In this document: positions 1 to 8,498 of the stretch, one piece after another
Position numbering within the stretch: position 1 is the first letter of the stretch
Layout: every line of letters begins with the position of its first letter
From: Lachnospiraceae bacterium JLR.KK008
GTDB lineage: Bacteria > Bacillota > Clostridia > Lachnospirales > Lachnospiraceae
NCBI GenBank assembly: GCA_037015955.1
Contig: CP143548.1
Coordinates: 48,501-112,500, forward strand
Direction of reading: 5' to 3'
Length of the DNA stretch: 64,000 bases
Made by a program: the position numbers and the translations under genes
The notes under the pieces: model-generated
The model's input: only the letters and a program-made list of their open reading frames with translations
What the model was told of the DNA's origin: nothing
The model's database searches: none

Positions 1-923
1 TTGCGGTACTGCTGGCGACTTTCGTTCCGCAGGTTTTTCAGATCGGTGGTTATGTGACAGCGCTGTTCTATGAAGGAAATTCCTGTATGATGGGTTTCTT
101 CCTGATCGTATGCGGCTCCATGATCAACGTCAAGCAGGTGGGGATGCCGCTGTACAAGGGTGTGATCATGACAGGTACGAAATTTGTCCTTGGTGTGATC
201 GTGGGGCTTATCGTAGGCACGATCTGTGGGCCGGAAGGATTTTTAGGGATTGCGCCTTTTGTACTGATCGCAGCGATTACAAATTCCAACGGCTCTCTTT
301 ACATATCGCTGTCATCGCAGTTTGGGAATGCGACAGATACGGGAGCGATCTCTGTCCTTTCTCTGAATGACGGACCGTTTTTTACCCTGATCGCGTTGGG
401 TGCGACAGGATTGGCAAACATCCCGATCAAGTCTCTGATTGCAGTACTTGTGCCTTTGCTCATCGGGTTCGTATGGGGGAATCTTGACAAAGGTTTCCGC
501 GATGCCTGCAGACAGGCGCAGCCGATCGTCACCTTTTTTATGACGATTTCGATCGGTGCCAAGACAGATGTGAAGACGATTCTCATGGCCGGTGCGTCCG
601 GTATCGTACTCGGATTGATCTCTGCAGCGACGGCGGTCCTCTTCTTCTTTGTCATTAATCTGCTGCTCCCGAGGAAAGAGAGAAATGCGATGGGGGCAGC
701 GATCGGTACAACGGCTCTGAATTCTGCCATGACACCGGCGGCAGTGGCGGAGGCTGACCCGACAATGGCGCCTTATGTGAGCATGGCAACCGCGCAGTGC
801 GCGACGGCATCGATTATCACCCTGTTCCTCTGCCCGTTTATTACGGCGGCGTTTGACAAATATATGCAGAAACGGCAGAAAGGTATCTATAGTCCGGACG
901 GATGGGCTTATAACGGAAATTAA
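1..923 (+). CDS. kdgT: 2-keto-3-deoxygluconate permease (5' end outside window)
   Basis: The open frame runs in from the window edge (first full codon at base 3) and ends with TAA at 923, so the N-terminus is missing; the E. coli protein is about 327 residues and some 306 codons are present, so roughly 20 residues are lost. The protein is an almost continuous series of hydrophobic helices with small-residue-rich loops such as TTALNSAMTPAAVAEADP near the C-terminus, typical of the KdgT family, which imports 2-keto-3-deoxygluconate by proton symport in pectin and hexuronate breakdown. A GTG at 54 is not the likely start because the family sequence continues upstream of it. A strong terminator follows directly. 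No other hexuronate gene is visible downstream. Confidence 0.88.
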   Translation, partial: AVLLATFVPQVFQIGGYVTALFYEGNSCMMGFFLIVCGSMINVKQVGMPLYKGVIMTGTKFVLGVIVGLIVGTICGPEGFLGIAPFVLIAAITNSNGSLYISLSSQFGNATDTGAISVLSLNDGPFFTLIALGATGLANIPIKSLIAVLVPLLIGFVWGNLDKGFRDACRQAQPIVTFFMTISIGAKTDVKTILMAGASGIVLGLISAATAVLFFFVINLLLPRKERNAMGAAIGTTALNSAMTPAAVAEADPTMAPYVSMATAQCATASIITLFLCPFITAAFDKYMQKRQKGIYSPDGWAYNGN

Positions 924-941
924 GACAGAAATTAAGAGTGT

Positions 942-982
942 AAAAAGTCCTTTTATATGTTAAGATATAAAAGGACTTTTTT
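942..982 (+). terminator. Intrinsic terminator after kdgT
   Basis: Long inverted repeat (AAAAGTCCTTTTATAT and its complement around the loop GTTAAG) ending in a T-run. The A-run in front of the left arm could also make it work in reverse, although no minus-strand gene ends here. Confidence 0.9.
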
Positions 983-1027
983 ACAGAGAACGCCGGGCGG
1001 ACCGGTTGAGGCTGTAAAGGAGGACTT

Positions 1028-1531
1028 ATGAACAAGATAACGGTACATATGACGAAGGAAGCACTGTTTGATTTTCTTTTGTTTCATGCGTATTCGAAAT
1101 TCAGTGGATTTTTGATCAATATCCTTGGATTGGCTGTGGCGTTTACAGGCGTCTTTATGTATCTGTCAGGAAAAACAGGTGCTGTCAGTGTGGCGCTTTA
1201 TCTTGCGGCGGCGCTGCTCTTTCTCGGAAATATGCCGTTTCAGCTCAGCAGGAGAGCAAAAAAGCAGGTGCTGACCAATCCCGAATATTGTAATCCGGTT
1301 ATATATACCTTTTCGGAAGAGGAAGGGATCTTTGCAGAATATGGGGAAAATCTGCATCACTATTCCTGGGAGGAGATCGAGAGGGCGGTCGTGACGCCAA
1401 AGACGATTGGCATCTATTATGAGAAAGAGAGAGCCTTTATCATTCCGAAGCAGGATTTCGGCGACCAATTTATTGACATTTTTCAGATGGTCGCCAGACA
1501 TCTTGGCAGGAACAGAGTGAGAATGCGCTGA
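1028..1531 (+). CDS. YcxB-like membrane protein of unknown function
   Basis: A 167-residue protein starting at an ATG 6-7 bases after AAAGGAGG. Two hydrophobic helices at about residues 28-48 and 55-72 are followed by a soluble C-terminal part of about 90 residues with the pattern YxFSEEGI...YSWEEIERAVVTPKTIGIYYE...FIIPKQDF. That part matches the YcxB-like C-terminal domain, a PH-like fold found in many Firmicutes membrane proteins. The function of the family is unknown. It lies 24 bases before the DeoR-type regulator and may be cotranscribed with it; no promoter was recognised in the 45 bases between the terminator and the start. Confidence 0.65.
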   Translation: MNKITVHMTKEALFDFLLFHAYSKFSGFLINILGLAVAFTGVFMYLSGKTGAVSVALYLAAALLFLGNMPFQLSRRAKKQVLTNPEYCNPVIYTFSEEEGIFAEYGENLHHYSWEEIERAVVTPKTIGIYYEKERAFIIPKQDFGDQFIDIFQMVARHLGRNRVRMR

Positions 1532-1554
1532 CACATGGCTGTGGGGAGGCATAG

Positions 1555-2316
1555 ATGGAGGAACGCAGACAGAAGATTTTGCAGCAGATAAAAGAACGGG
1601 GAAAAGTGCGTGTCGCGGAGCTGAGCAGAGAACTGAACTGCTCGGAGGTGACGATACGCAATGACATTAAAAATATGGATGCGGAAGGGCTGCTGAAACG
1701 GACTCATGGAGGGGCGGTGAGGATTGGCGGAGAACCGGAACGGAAATATGCTGCTGAGAGCATTTATCGCCACACGGAGCGTAAGAAAAAGATTGCCGCA
1801 TGCGCCTATGAGTTTCTGGAAGATACGGACACGATCATACTGGATGATGCGTCGAGTACCTTTTATCTGGCAGCCCATATCCGACAGCATCCGGAGAAGC
1901 GTCTGGCGATTGTCACGAATTCTCTGCTTGTGGGAAATGAACTTGCCGGAGCGGCGCATGTGGAATTATATATGTTAGGAGGCTATGTGGGCGGCCATCT
2001 GGCGGCGACGATGGGAGACGCCGCCATACGCAATATCGAACAGTTTTGTGTGGACAAGGCTTTTATCGGTGTCCACGGTATCAATTTTGACGTTGGCATC
2101 ACATCGATTGCCACACCGCAGATGCAGGTAAAGAAAGCGATTTTCCAGACGACGGATCAAGTGTATGTGCTGGCGGACAGCAGTAAATTTGGCGGCGGTT
2201 ATCTGTCAGTCATCTGTCCAATCAGAGATGTTTACAAGATTATTACAGACAGTGAGGTCTCTCAGGAGTGTATCAGGAAGGCACAGGAGGCGAAAGTGCC
2301 TCTTGTAATCGCATAG
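1555..2316 (+). CDS. DeoR-family transcriptional regulator
   Basis: A 253-residue protein, the usual length for the family. Residues about 1-57 form the DeoR winged helix (RRQKILQQIKERGKVRVAEL, then SEVTIRNDIKNMDAEGLLKRTHGGAV). The rest is the sugar-phosphate-sensing DeoRC domain with the expected DDASSTFYLA, NSLLVGNEL and ADSSKFG segments. GGGGAGG precedes the ATG. Family members usually repress sugar or nucleoside catabolism and respond to a phosphorylated sugar. The nearest sugar gene is the kdgT-type permease upstream, on the far side of a terminator, so the target is not certain. Confidence 0.9.
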   Translation: MEERRQKILQQIKERGKVRVAELSRELNCSEVTIRNDIKNMDAEGLLKRTHGGAVRIGGEPERKYAAESIYRHTERKKKIAACAYEFLEDTDTIILDDASSTFYLAAHIRQHPEKRLAIVTNSLLVGNELAGAAHVELYMLGGYVGGHLAATMGDAAIRNIEQFCVDKAFIGVHGINFDVGITSIATPQMQVKKAIFQTTDQVYVLADSSKFGGGYLSVICPIRDVYKIITDSEVSQECIRKAQEAKVPLVIA

Positions 2317-2388
2317 AAAGGCTGCGCCGGCTGTTAAAAAATAGGAAAATTGGAAAGAAAAACTTCATTTTTTTGTAATAAAAACCAG

Positions 2389-2417
2389 TTGGACTTCCCG
2401 TCATATTGTAGTATGAT
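2389..2417 (+). promoter_or_regulatory. SigA-type promoter for the DUF3048 lipoprotein gene
   Basis: TTGGAC (2389-2394), 17-base spacer, TATGAT (2412-2417), lying 64 bases before the start codon. Confidence 0.75.
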
Positions 2418-2480
2418 AGGAAAAGGAATTGAGGCACCTGAGTAAGTAACGAAACAAAATGAAAGGAATTTGGTGAACCA

Positions 2481-3596
2481 ATGAAAAGAAAATCAGTTTT
2501 GCTTTTAACTTCCGTGATGCTGACAGCGATGGTTCTGAGCGGCTGCGGTAAGAAGGCAGAGGAAGAAAGCGCTTCTTTATTAGAAGATATTCCGGAGGAA
2601 ACAATTGAGGCAGAAGTAGAAGAGTCGGAAGAAGAGACAGAGGCGGAAGAGACAGAAGAAGAGAATCATGACGGCATGTACCGCAGTGAGATTACCAATG
2701 AGTGGATCGACGAAAGTCTCAAAAACCAGAGACCGATTGCGGCGATGGTAGACAATGAAAAGACAGCATTACCGCATTATGGGCTGTCAGAGGCAGATGT
2801 TGTCTATGAGATCATGAACAGTACGAAAAATGACAGGATCACACGTCTGATGGCTATCGTGAAAGACTGGGGGAAGATCGAACAGCTCGGAAGTATCCGC
2901 AGCACCAGACCGACGAATATCCTGCTTGCAGCCGAGTGGAACGCAGTGCTCTGCCATGACGGCGGCCCGTTCTATATCGATCCGTATCTTGCAAACGATT
3001 ATGCAGCGCATTTCAGCGGCGGATTTGATAGGGTAAACAACGGCAAGGCAAGAGAGTTCACAGAGTATATCTGTACAGGAAATCTGGATTCCAAGTTTGA
3101 CGCTTCTCATTACTCCAAAGAGTATGACGAGTTCTATCCGGGTCCGCATTACCGGTTTTCTGATGAAGAACTGACACTGGAAGGCGAGGACGGCGTGATC
3201 GATGCGAAAGAGATCGTACTTCCGTTCAAACATAATCAGTCTACATTAAAATATAATGAAGAGACACAGACCTATGATTATTATGATTATGGAAACCTTC
3301 ATAAAGATCCGGGCAACGGGGATGCAGTTCTTACCTTTAAAAATGTGCTGATCCAGAAATGTACATTCAAGCAGTATGACGAGAACGGTTATCTGATCTA
3401 TAACTGTATCGATACGAATCAGGATGGCTATTATATTACAAACGGTAAGGCAATTCCGGTTACCTGGGGTAAGGTAAGCGATACGGAGCCGACCCGCTAT
3501 TTTGATTCGGATGGAAACGAGATCGAGATCAATACCGGCAAGACTTATGTTACGCTCGTTCCGGATGATGGCTGGAGCAACCTTTCCATTAACTAA
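2481..3596 (+). CDS. DUF3048 (YerB-like) lipoprotein
   Basis: A 371-residue secreted lipoprotein: a lysine-led signal sequence, lipobox LSGC at residues 19-22, then a very acidic linker (about residues 25-65, rich in Glu and Thr). The folded part begins at about residue 78 with RPIAAMVDNEKTALPHYGLSEADVVYE, the typical start of DUF3048 proteins such as Bacillus YerB. It continues with LGSIRSTRPTNI and the C-terminal WGKVSDTEPTRYFDSDGNEIEINTGKTYV segment. The cellular role of the family is not established; it probably acts on the outer face of the membrane. It has its own promoter and terminator, so it is monocistronic. Confidence 0.85.
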   Translation: MKRKSVLLLTSVMLTAMVLSGCGKKAEEESASLLEDIPEETIEAEVEESEEETEAEETEEENHDGMYRSEITNEWIDESLKNQRPIAAMVDNEKTALPHYGLSEADVVYEIMNSTKNDRITRLMAIVKDWGKIEQLGSIRSTRPTNILLAAEWNAVLCHDGGPFYIDPYLANDYAAHFSGGFDRVNNGKAREFTEYICTGNLDSKFDASHYSKEYDEFYPGPHYRFSDEELTLEGEDGVIDAKEIVLPFKHNQSTLKYNEETQTYDYYDYGNLHKDPGNGDAVLTFKNVLIQKCTFKQYDENGYLIYNCIDTNQDGYYITNGKAIPVTWGKVSDTEPTRYFDSDGNEIEINTGKTYVTLVPDDGWSNLSIN

Positions 3597-3614
3597 ATAT
3601 TGAATTGTATTCTG

Positions 3615-3666
3615 TTTCCGGGCATGGTCGCATATATATGGAATAAACGACTGCCCGGAAATTTTT
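3615..3666 (+). terminator. Intrinsic terminator directly before spmB
   Basis: Arms TTTCCGGGCA (3615-3624) and TGCCCGGAAA (3652-3661) enclose a 27-base loop and are followed by TTTTT. The spmB start codon comes immediately after the T-run. Confidence 0.8.
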
Positions 3667-4194
3667 ATGCTTTCTGTACTGACAAATCTATCTAACATCA
3701 TTATTCCACTCGTAATCTTCTATATTGTGGCAGAAGGACTCCTGATGAAAACAGATCTGTACGAAAATTTTATCAAGGGAGCCAGGGACGGTTTTCATGT
3801 TGTTATCCAGATCATGCCAACGCTGATCGGTCTGATGGTGGCGGTCGGCATTTTGCGGGCATCCGGTTTTCTGGAGTTTATCGGCAGGGCGCTCGGCGTA
3901 CTGACAAAGCCGTTTGGGTTCCCGGCGGAACTTGTGCCGCTGACGATTATCAAAATGTTTTCCTCTTCTGCGGCGACGGGGCTTGTGCTTGATATTTTCA
4001 AGGAATATGGCACGGACTCTTACATCGGCCTGGTGACTTCCATCATGATGAGCTGTACGGAGACCGTATTTTATACGATGTCGGTTTATTTTATGGCAGC
4101 AAAAGTGACGAAGACAAGGTATACGCTGACGGGTGCTCTGCTCTCCACCTTCGCCGGCATCGTGGCCAGTATTGTTATCGCAGCGGGATTGTAG
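3667..4194 (+). CDS. spmB: Spore maturation protein SpmB
   Basis: A 175-residue integral membrane protein with nucleoside-recognition (Gate) helices; B. subtilis SpmB is 178 residues. Recognisable parts are the N-terminal helix, the DGFHVVIQIMPTLIGLMVAVGILR segment, the FSSSAATG motif and the CTETVFYTM motif. SpmB with SpmA is needed for spore core dehydration. Here SpmA is not adjacent, which is unusual because spmA and spmB are normally coupled. The ATG follows the terminator T-run with no recognisable Shine-Dalgarno, so initiation is unexplained; the homology starts within the first few residues, so a much later start is unlikely. Confidence 0.85.
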   Translation: MLSVLTNLSNIIIPLVIFYIVAEGLLMKTDLYENFIKGARDGFHVVIQIMPTLIGLMVAVGILRASGFLEFIGRALGVLTKPFGFPAELVPLTIIKMFSSSAATGLVLDIFKEYGTDSYIGLVTSIMMSCTETVFYTMSVYFMAAKVTKTRYTLTGALLSTFAGIVASIVIAAGL

Positions 4195-4255
4195 GAGCAT
4201 GAGCACAGAGAGGGGGCGCGGGCCTACAGAAAAAAGAAAAACTGACAAAAAATCC

Positions 4256-4284
4256 TTGCGTATAGGAGGAGGTTGCGGTAAACT
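4256..4284 (+). promoter_or_regulatory. Possible promoter of the liv operon
   Basis: TTGCGT (4256-4261), 17-base spacer, TAAACT (4279-4284), 65 bases before the binding-protein start. The -10 matches 4 of 6 consensus positions. Confidence 0.45.
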
Positions 4285-4349
4285 AGGAATGTCAGGCAAG
4301 AAAGACAAATGTCTTTGCTATACGGACAAACTGAGCAGGAGGATAGATT

Positions 4350-5531
4350 ATGAAAAGAAAAGTAATATCACTGTTGTTACTCGCAGCCATGACAGCGACT
4401 ATGCTGGCGGGATGCGGAAAGTCTTCCGAAGGAGGGGCTGCTGCGGATGCAGGTGGTGACTCGGCGGAAGTGATCAAGATCGGTGTGTTTGAACCGCTGA
4501 CAGGGGAAAACGGCGGCGGCGGCTCTCAGGAAGTGGACGGCATCAAGTATGCGAATCAGGTATATCCGGAAGTGCTGGGAAAGAAAGTGGAGCTCGTTAT
4601 TGTGGACAATAAGTCCGACAAGGGAGAGGCGACAACGGCGGCGACCCGTCTGGTAGAGCAGGAGGGCGTTGTAGCGGTACTTGGCTCTTATGGTTCCGGT
4701 GTTTCCATTGCCGCAGGAGACATTTTCAAAAATGCGGGAGTTCCGGCGATGGGCTGTTCCTGTACGAATCCGATGGTAACGGAAGGGAACGACTATTATT
4801 TCAGGACATGCTTCCTTGACCCGTTCCAGGGTACGGTTATGGCTAACTACTGCACGCAGCAGGGTTATACGAAAGCGGCGATCGTATATCAGAACGGCGA
4901 CGATTATTCCACAGGTCTGGCTAACTTCTTTAAGGCGTCTTTTGAAAAGTCCGGCGGTACGATTGTCTCCGAAGGCGTCATCCAGACAAATGATTCCGAT
5001 TACAACTCAATCCTGACAAATATCAAGGCATCGGACGCAGAAGTTATCTTTGCTCCTTCTTCGATTACGGTGGCCGGTGCATTCATCAAGCAGGCAAGAG
5101 CGCTCGGCATCGATGCTCTGATCTGTGCCGGGGATACATGGGAAAACGAAGCAATTATCGACGTGGCCGGTGAAGCGGCGGAAGGTGTTGTTCTCTCTAC
5201 GTTCTATGATGAGAATGATGCAAGCGCTTCCGAGGAAGCGAAGAAATTCGTTCCGGGCTTTAAGGAATATCTGGGCGGAGACGCGATCATTCCTGCGGTA
5301 TCGGCGCTCGGCTATGACGCTTACTGTGTAGTCATCGATGCGATCGAGCGCGCGGGTTCCACGGACGGCGAAGCGATCCGTCAGGCACTGGCAGATACGA
5401 GTGACTTCGTGGGTGTGACCGGAGCGATCACCTTTGACGAAAACGGCGACGCACAGAAGAATGTGGCGATTGTCAAGGTCGTAGAGGGCGGACAGTTTAA
5501 ATATCTGGATACGGTAACAGTTACGGAATAG
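4350..5531 (+). CDS. Branched-chain amino acid-type ABC transporter substrate-binding lipoprotein
   Basis: A 393-residue lipoprotein with signal peptide and lipobox LAGC at residues 18-21, then a small Gly/Ala linker. The mature part begins VIKIGVFEPLTGENGGGG and continues with LVIVDNKSDKGEATTAATRLV, AVLGSYGSG and the CSCTNPMVT segment, the LivJ/LivK (periplasmic binding type 6) layout. It captures substrate outside the cell for the LivHMGF importer encoded directly downstream. The true ligand could be leucine, isoleucine, valine or another amino acid or amide; sequence alone does not decide. An imperfect hairpin after the gene may make it more abundant than the membrane subunits. Confidence 0.9.
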   Translation: MKRKVISLLLLAAMTATMLAGCGKSSEGGAAADAGGDSAEVIKIGVFEPLTGENGGGGSQEVDGIKYANQVYPEVLGKKVELVIVDNKSDKGEATTAATRLVEQEGVVAVLGSYGSGVSIAAGDIFKNAGVPAMGCSCTNPMVTEGNDYYFRTCFLDPFQGTVMANYCTQQGYTKAAIVYQNGDDYSTGLANFFKASFEKSGGTIVSEGVIQTNDSDYNSILTNIKASDAEVIFAPSSITVAGAFIKQARALGIDALICAGDTWENEAIIDVAGEAAEGVVLSTFYDENDASASEEAKKFVPGFKEYLGGDAIIPAVSALGYDAYCVVIDAIERAGSTDGEAIRQALADTSDFVGVTGAITFDENGDAQKNVAIVKVVEGGQFKYLDTVTVTE

Positions 5532-5539
5532 TGTGAAAG

Positions 5540-5585
5540 AAAGGCAGAGAAAGGTCTCGCGGGCTTTTCTCTGTCTGCATTTTTC
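5540..5585 (+). terminator. Partial terminator/attenuator between binding protein and livH
   Basis: Imperfect stem formed by GCAGAGAAAGG and CTTTTCTCTGTCTGC, followed by ATTTTTC. This position, between the binding-protein gene and the permease genes, is typical of read-through attenuation. Confidence 0.5.
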
Positions 5586-5660
5586 GCGGGCGTCCGCCAA
5601 GTGTCTGTAAAGATACGGGTATTTGGCGGATGTCACGACAGGGATATGGAGGAAACTGGT

Positions 5661-6554
5661 ATGAGTATGGACATTTTTTTGCAGCATCTGCTGAACGGGA
5701 TCTCCGTCGGCAGTCTGTATGCACTGATTGCCATCGGCTATACTATGGTTTACGGAATTTTGCTTTTGATCAATTTTGCCCATGGAGATATATTCATGAT
5801 GGCTTCTTATTTTATGATCTTTGCTGTGGTTGATTTTGGACTGCCGGTCTGGATTTCGCTGCCGCTGATCATTGCGCTGACGATCGCGCTTGGTATGTTG
5901 CTGGAAAAAAGCGCATATAAACCGCTTCGCACTGCGCCGCGGATGTCGATCATGATCTCAGCCATTGGTGCTTCTTATCTGTTGGAAAATCTGGCGACCT
6001 ATCTGTTCACCGGTGTGCCGAAAGGGTATCCGGATATTCCCTGGCTGACAAAGGTTGTCAATGTCGGAAATATTTCGTTCCAGATTGTCACGGTTATCGC
6101 CCCGATTCTGATCGTACTCATTCTCGCAGGACTGATGATGCTTGTCAATCATACGAAGACAGGTATGGCGATGCGGGCTGTGTCCAAGGACTTTGAGACG
6201 GCCAGACTGATGGGCATTAAGATTGACCGGGTTATCGCCGTCACCTTTGCGGTCGGTTCCGGGCTGGCAGCAGTCGGTTCGGTACTCTGGGGAGCCAAAT
6301 ATTCTTCTGTCTATCCGCTGATGGGCGTCATGCCGGGCCTCAAATGCTTTGTGGCGGCCGTTTTTGGCGGTATCGGCAATATTCCCGGCGCGGTGCTGGG
6401 CGGCATCGTTCTCGGACTCGGAGAGACGCTGCTCGTGGCGTTCTTCCCCGGACTGACCGGATACCGGGATGCGTTTGCGTTTGTTGTGTTGATCATTATG
6501 CTCCTTGTACGGCCCAATGGTCTGCTGGGAGAGAAAGCGACGGATAAGGTGTGA
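5661..6554 (+). CDS. livH: Branched-chain amino acid ABC transporter permease LivH
   Basis: The ATG at 5661 has GGAGG eight bases upstream; an in-frame GTG at 5601 lacks a ribosome site and was not chosen. The 297-residue protein is almost entirely transmembrane and carries LivH family segments GISVGSLYALIAIGYTMVYG at the N-terminus, INFAHGD, and FEGARLMGI-like FETARLMGIKIDR in the cytoplasmic coupling loop. GGIGNIPGAVLGG lies near the end. It forms the translocation pore together with LivM. LivM starts only 4 bases after its stop codon, so the genes are translationally close. Confidence 0.93.
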   Translation: MSMDIFLQHLLNGISVGSLYALIAIGYTMVYGILLLINFAHGDIFMMASYFMIFAVVDFGLPVWISLPLIIALTIALGMLLEKSAYKPLRTAPRMSIMISAIGASYLLENLATYLFTGVPKGYPDIPWLTKVVNVGNISFQIVTVIAPILIVLILAGLMMLVNHTKTGMAMRAVSKDFETARLMGIKIDRVIAVTFAVGSGLAAVGSVLWGAKYSSVYPLMGVMPGLKCFVAAVFGGIGNIPGAVLGGIVLGLGETLLVAFFPGLTGYRDAFAFVVLIIMLLVRPNGLLGEKATDKV

Positions 6555-6558
6555 TAGT

Positions 6559-7641
6559 ATGAATAAAAAGACAAAAAATATATGTACTGCCGCGCTCATT
6601 CTTGTTTTCCTTGTTCTGATCGCCCTGTTTGACAATGATGTGATCGGAAATGCGTATGTGAAACGAGTGCTGAATCTGGCGGCGATCTATGCGATCATCA
6701 GTGTATCGATGAATCTTGTAAATGGATTTACCGGACTCTTTTCTCTTGGCCAGGCCGGTTTTATGGCCATCGGCGCGTTCAGTGTAGCGATCTTTACGGT
6801 GCCGTCAGAATATATTGGCTCTATCTTTTACATTGAACCGATGGCTCCCGCGCTGGCAGCGGTCAGACTGCCTTTTGTCGCAGCGCTGTTATTGGGTGGC
6901 CTGGTGGCGGCCGCGCTGTCTCTGCTGATCGGCTATCCGGTCCTGCGGTTAAAGAGTGATTATCTGGCGATCGCCACGCTGGGATTTTCGGAGATCATCC
7001 GCATTGTGTTCACACAATTACAGACGATCACGAACGGTGCGCTCGGCATCAACCGTATCCCGGGTATCACGACGATGTGGGTTCCTTTTGGAACGGCAGC
7101 AGTCTGCATCGGTATAATGGTGCTGCTGATTCACTCGTCTTATGGAAGAGCATTCAAAGCGATCCGGGAGGACGACATTGCGGCGGAGGCTATGGGCATC
7201 AACCTGAGCTTTCATAAAAACCTGGCATTTGCTGTCAGCTCCTTTTTTACGGCGATTGGCGGCGGCCTCTATGCGGCGCTGCTCACTTCCGTAGATCCGA
7301 AACAGTTTTATTTCACAATGACTTATAATTTTCTGCTGATTATCGTACTGGGCGGCATGGGCAGCGTGACAGGGACGGTCATTGCCTCCTTCATCATTAC
7401 GGGCGGCCTTGAATGGCTCCGCTTCTTCGACGAGCCGCTGAGTCTGTTCGGATATGAGATACCGATTTTCCGCTCCGGCCTGCGTATGGTTGTGTTTTCG
7501 ATTTTGCTGATGCTCCTTGTGCTCTTCTACCGGAAGGGTCTTATGGGTCAGAAAGAATTTTCCTGGGATGGGATCTATCACTGGCTGACCGGATGGAAAG
7601 ATAAGAGGAAGCGACTTTCTGAGAAGAAAGGAGGGGCCTGA
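6559..7641 (+). CDS. livM: Branched-chain amino acid ABC transporter permease LivM
   Basis: The ATG at 6559 follows AAGGTG at seven bases; an in-frame frame extension back to 6505 overlaps livH and has no ribosome site. The 360-residue membrane protein shows the LivM pattern LVNGFTGLFSLGQAGFMAIGA, then YPVLRLKSDYLAIATLGFSEI, the coupling loop GRAFKAIREDDIAAEAMGIN and GGMGSVTGTVIAS. The C-terminus after the last helix is a basic cytoplasmic tail. It is the partner of LivH in the pore and the gene is followed two bases later by livG. Confidence 0.93.
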   Translation: MNKKTKNICTAALILVFLVLIALFDNDVIGNAYVKRVLNLAAIYAIISVSMNLVNGFTGLFSLGQAGFMAIGAFSVAIFTVPSEYIGSIFYIEPMAPALAAVRLPFVAALLLGGLVAAALSLLIGYPVLRLKSDYLAIATLGFSEIIRIVFTQLQTITNGALGINRIPGITTMWVPFGTAAVCIGIMVLLIHSSYGRAFKAIREDDIAAEAMGINLSFHKNLAFAVSSFFTAIGGGLYAALLTSVDPKQFYFTMTYNFLLIIVLGGMGSVTGTVIASFIITGGLEWLRFFDEPLSLFGYEIPIFRSGLRMVVFSILLMLLVLFYRKGLMGQKEFSWDGIYHWLTGWKDKRKRLSEKKGGA

Positions 7642-7643
7642 CA

Positions 7644-8498
7644 ATGGAAAAACGGGTGTTATCTGTAAGCGATGTGACAATGCAGTTCGGTGGCGTGGTG
7701 GCTGTCAATAATCTCTCGCTCCATGTCAATGAGGGAGAGATCGTGGCGCTCATCGGACCGAACGGCGCCGGCAAGACGACAGCCTTTAACGTAATTACTG
7801 GCGTGTATGCGCCGAGCAACGGACAGGTAAAATTTAATGATGATATAATTTCTTCGAATTTCCCTCGCGGGCAGATGAAAAAGAAGTATCTGGGGGAACC
7901 GGAGACGGCAGATAAGTACTCGGTCGTGAAGTCGATGATGCCGGACCGGATTACAAGGCTGGGTGTTGCCAGAACATTTCAGAACATTCGCCTGTTTAAA
8001 AATCTCACTGTGTTTGACAATGTTCTGATTGCGAAACATATGCGCTCGAAAGCGAATTTCCTGTCAGCAACGTTTCGTCTGAACTATAAAGAAGAGCAAA
8101 AGAACAGAGAAGAGACAATGGAGATGCTGGAAATACTCGGACTTGCCGATGTCAAAGACGAGATCGCCAGTTCGCTTCCATATGGAAAGCAGAGACATCT
8201 GGAAATCGCCCGTGCGCTGGCCACGAAACCGCAGCTGCTTTTGCTGGATGAACCGGCGGCCGGCATGAATCCACAGGAGACAGATGAACTGACGGCTTTT
8301 ATCCGCAAAATCAAAGATGATTTCCATCTGACAGTCTTTATGATTGAGCATCATATGGATCTCGTAATGGAGATTTCCGACCGTATTTATGTGCTGGATT
8401 TCGGGAAAATGATTGCCGAGGGCTCGCCGGAAATGATACAGAACGATCAGCGGGTTATCGATGCTTATTTGGGGGTGCAGAAAGATGACGAATCATGA
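7644..8498 (+). CDS. livG: Branched-chain amino acid ABC transporter ATPase LivG
   Basis: A 284-residue ABC ATPase. Walker A GPNGAGKTT is near residues 38-46, the signature region LPYGKQRHLEIARAL (LPYG replacing LSGG, normal for LivG) near 178, and Walker B LLLLDEPAAGMNP near 198. The H-loop is in FMIEHHMDLVM. Compared with E. coli LivG there is an extra stretch at about residues 68-98 (PRGQMKKKYLGEPETADKYS), seen in many Firmicutes LivG proteins. It powers the LivHM pore together with LivF, whose start codon overlaps the end of this gene by 14 bases. Confidence 0.93.
   Translation: MEKRVLSVSDVTMQFGGVVAVNNLSLHVNEGEIVALIGPNGAGKTTAFNVITGVYAPSNGQVKFNDDIISSNFPRGQMKKKYLGEPETADKYSVVKSMMPDRITRLGVARTFQNIRLFKNLTVFDNVLIAKHMRSKANFLSATFRLNYKEEQKNREETMEMLEILGLADVKDEIASSLPYGKQRHLEIARALATKPQLLLLDEPAAGMNPQETDELTAFIRKIKDDFHLTVFMIEHHMDLVMEISDRIYVLDFGKMIAEGSPEMIQNDQRVIDAYLGVQKDDES

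Noticed and set aside
4133..4459. 108-codon frame bridging spmB and the Liv binding protein
   Set aside because: It overlaps both genes in another frame, is rich in Arg/Cys without pattern, and crosses the candidate promoter.
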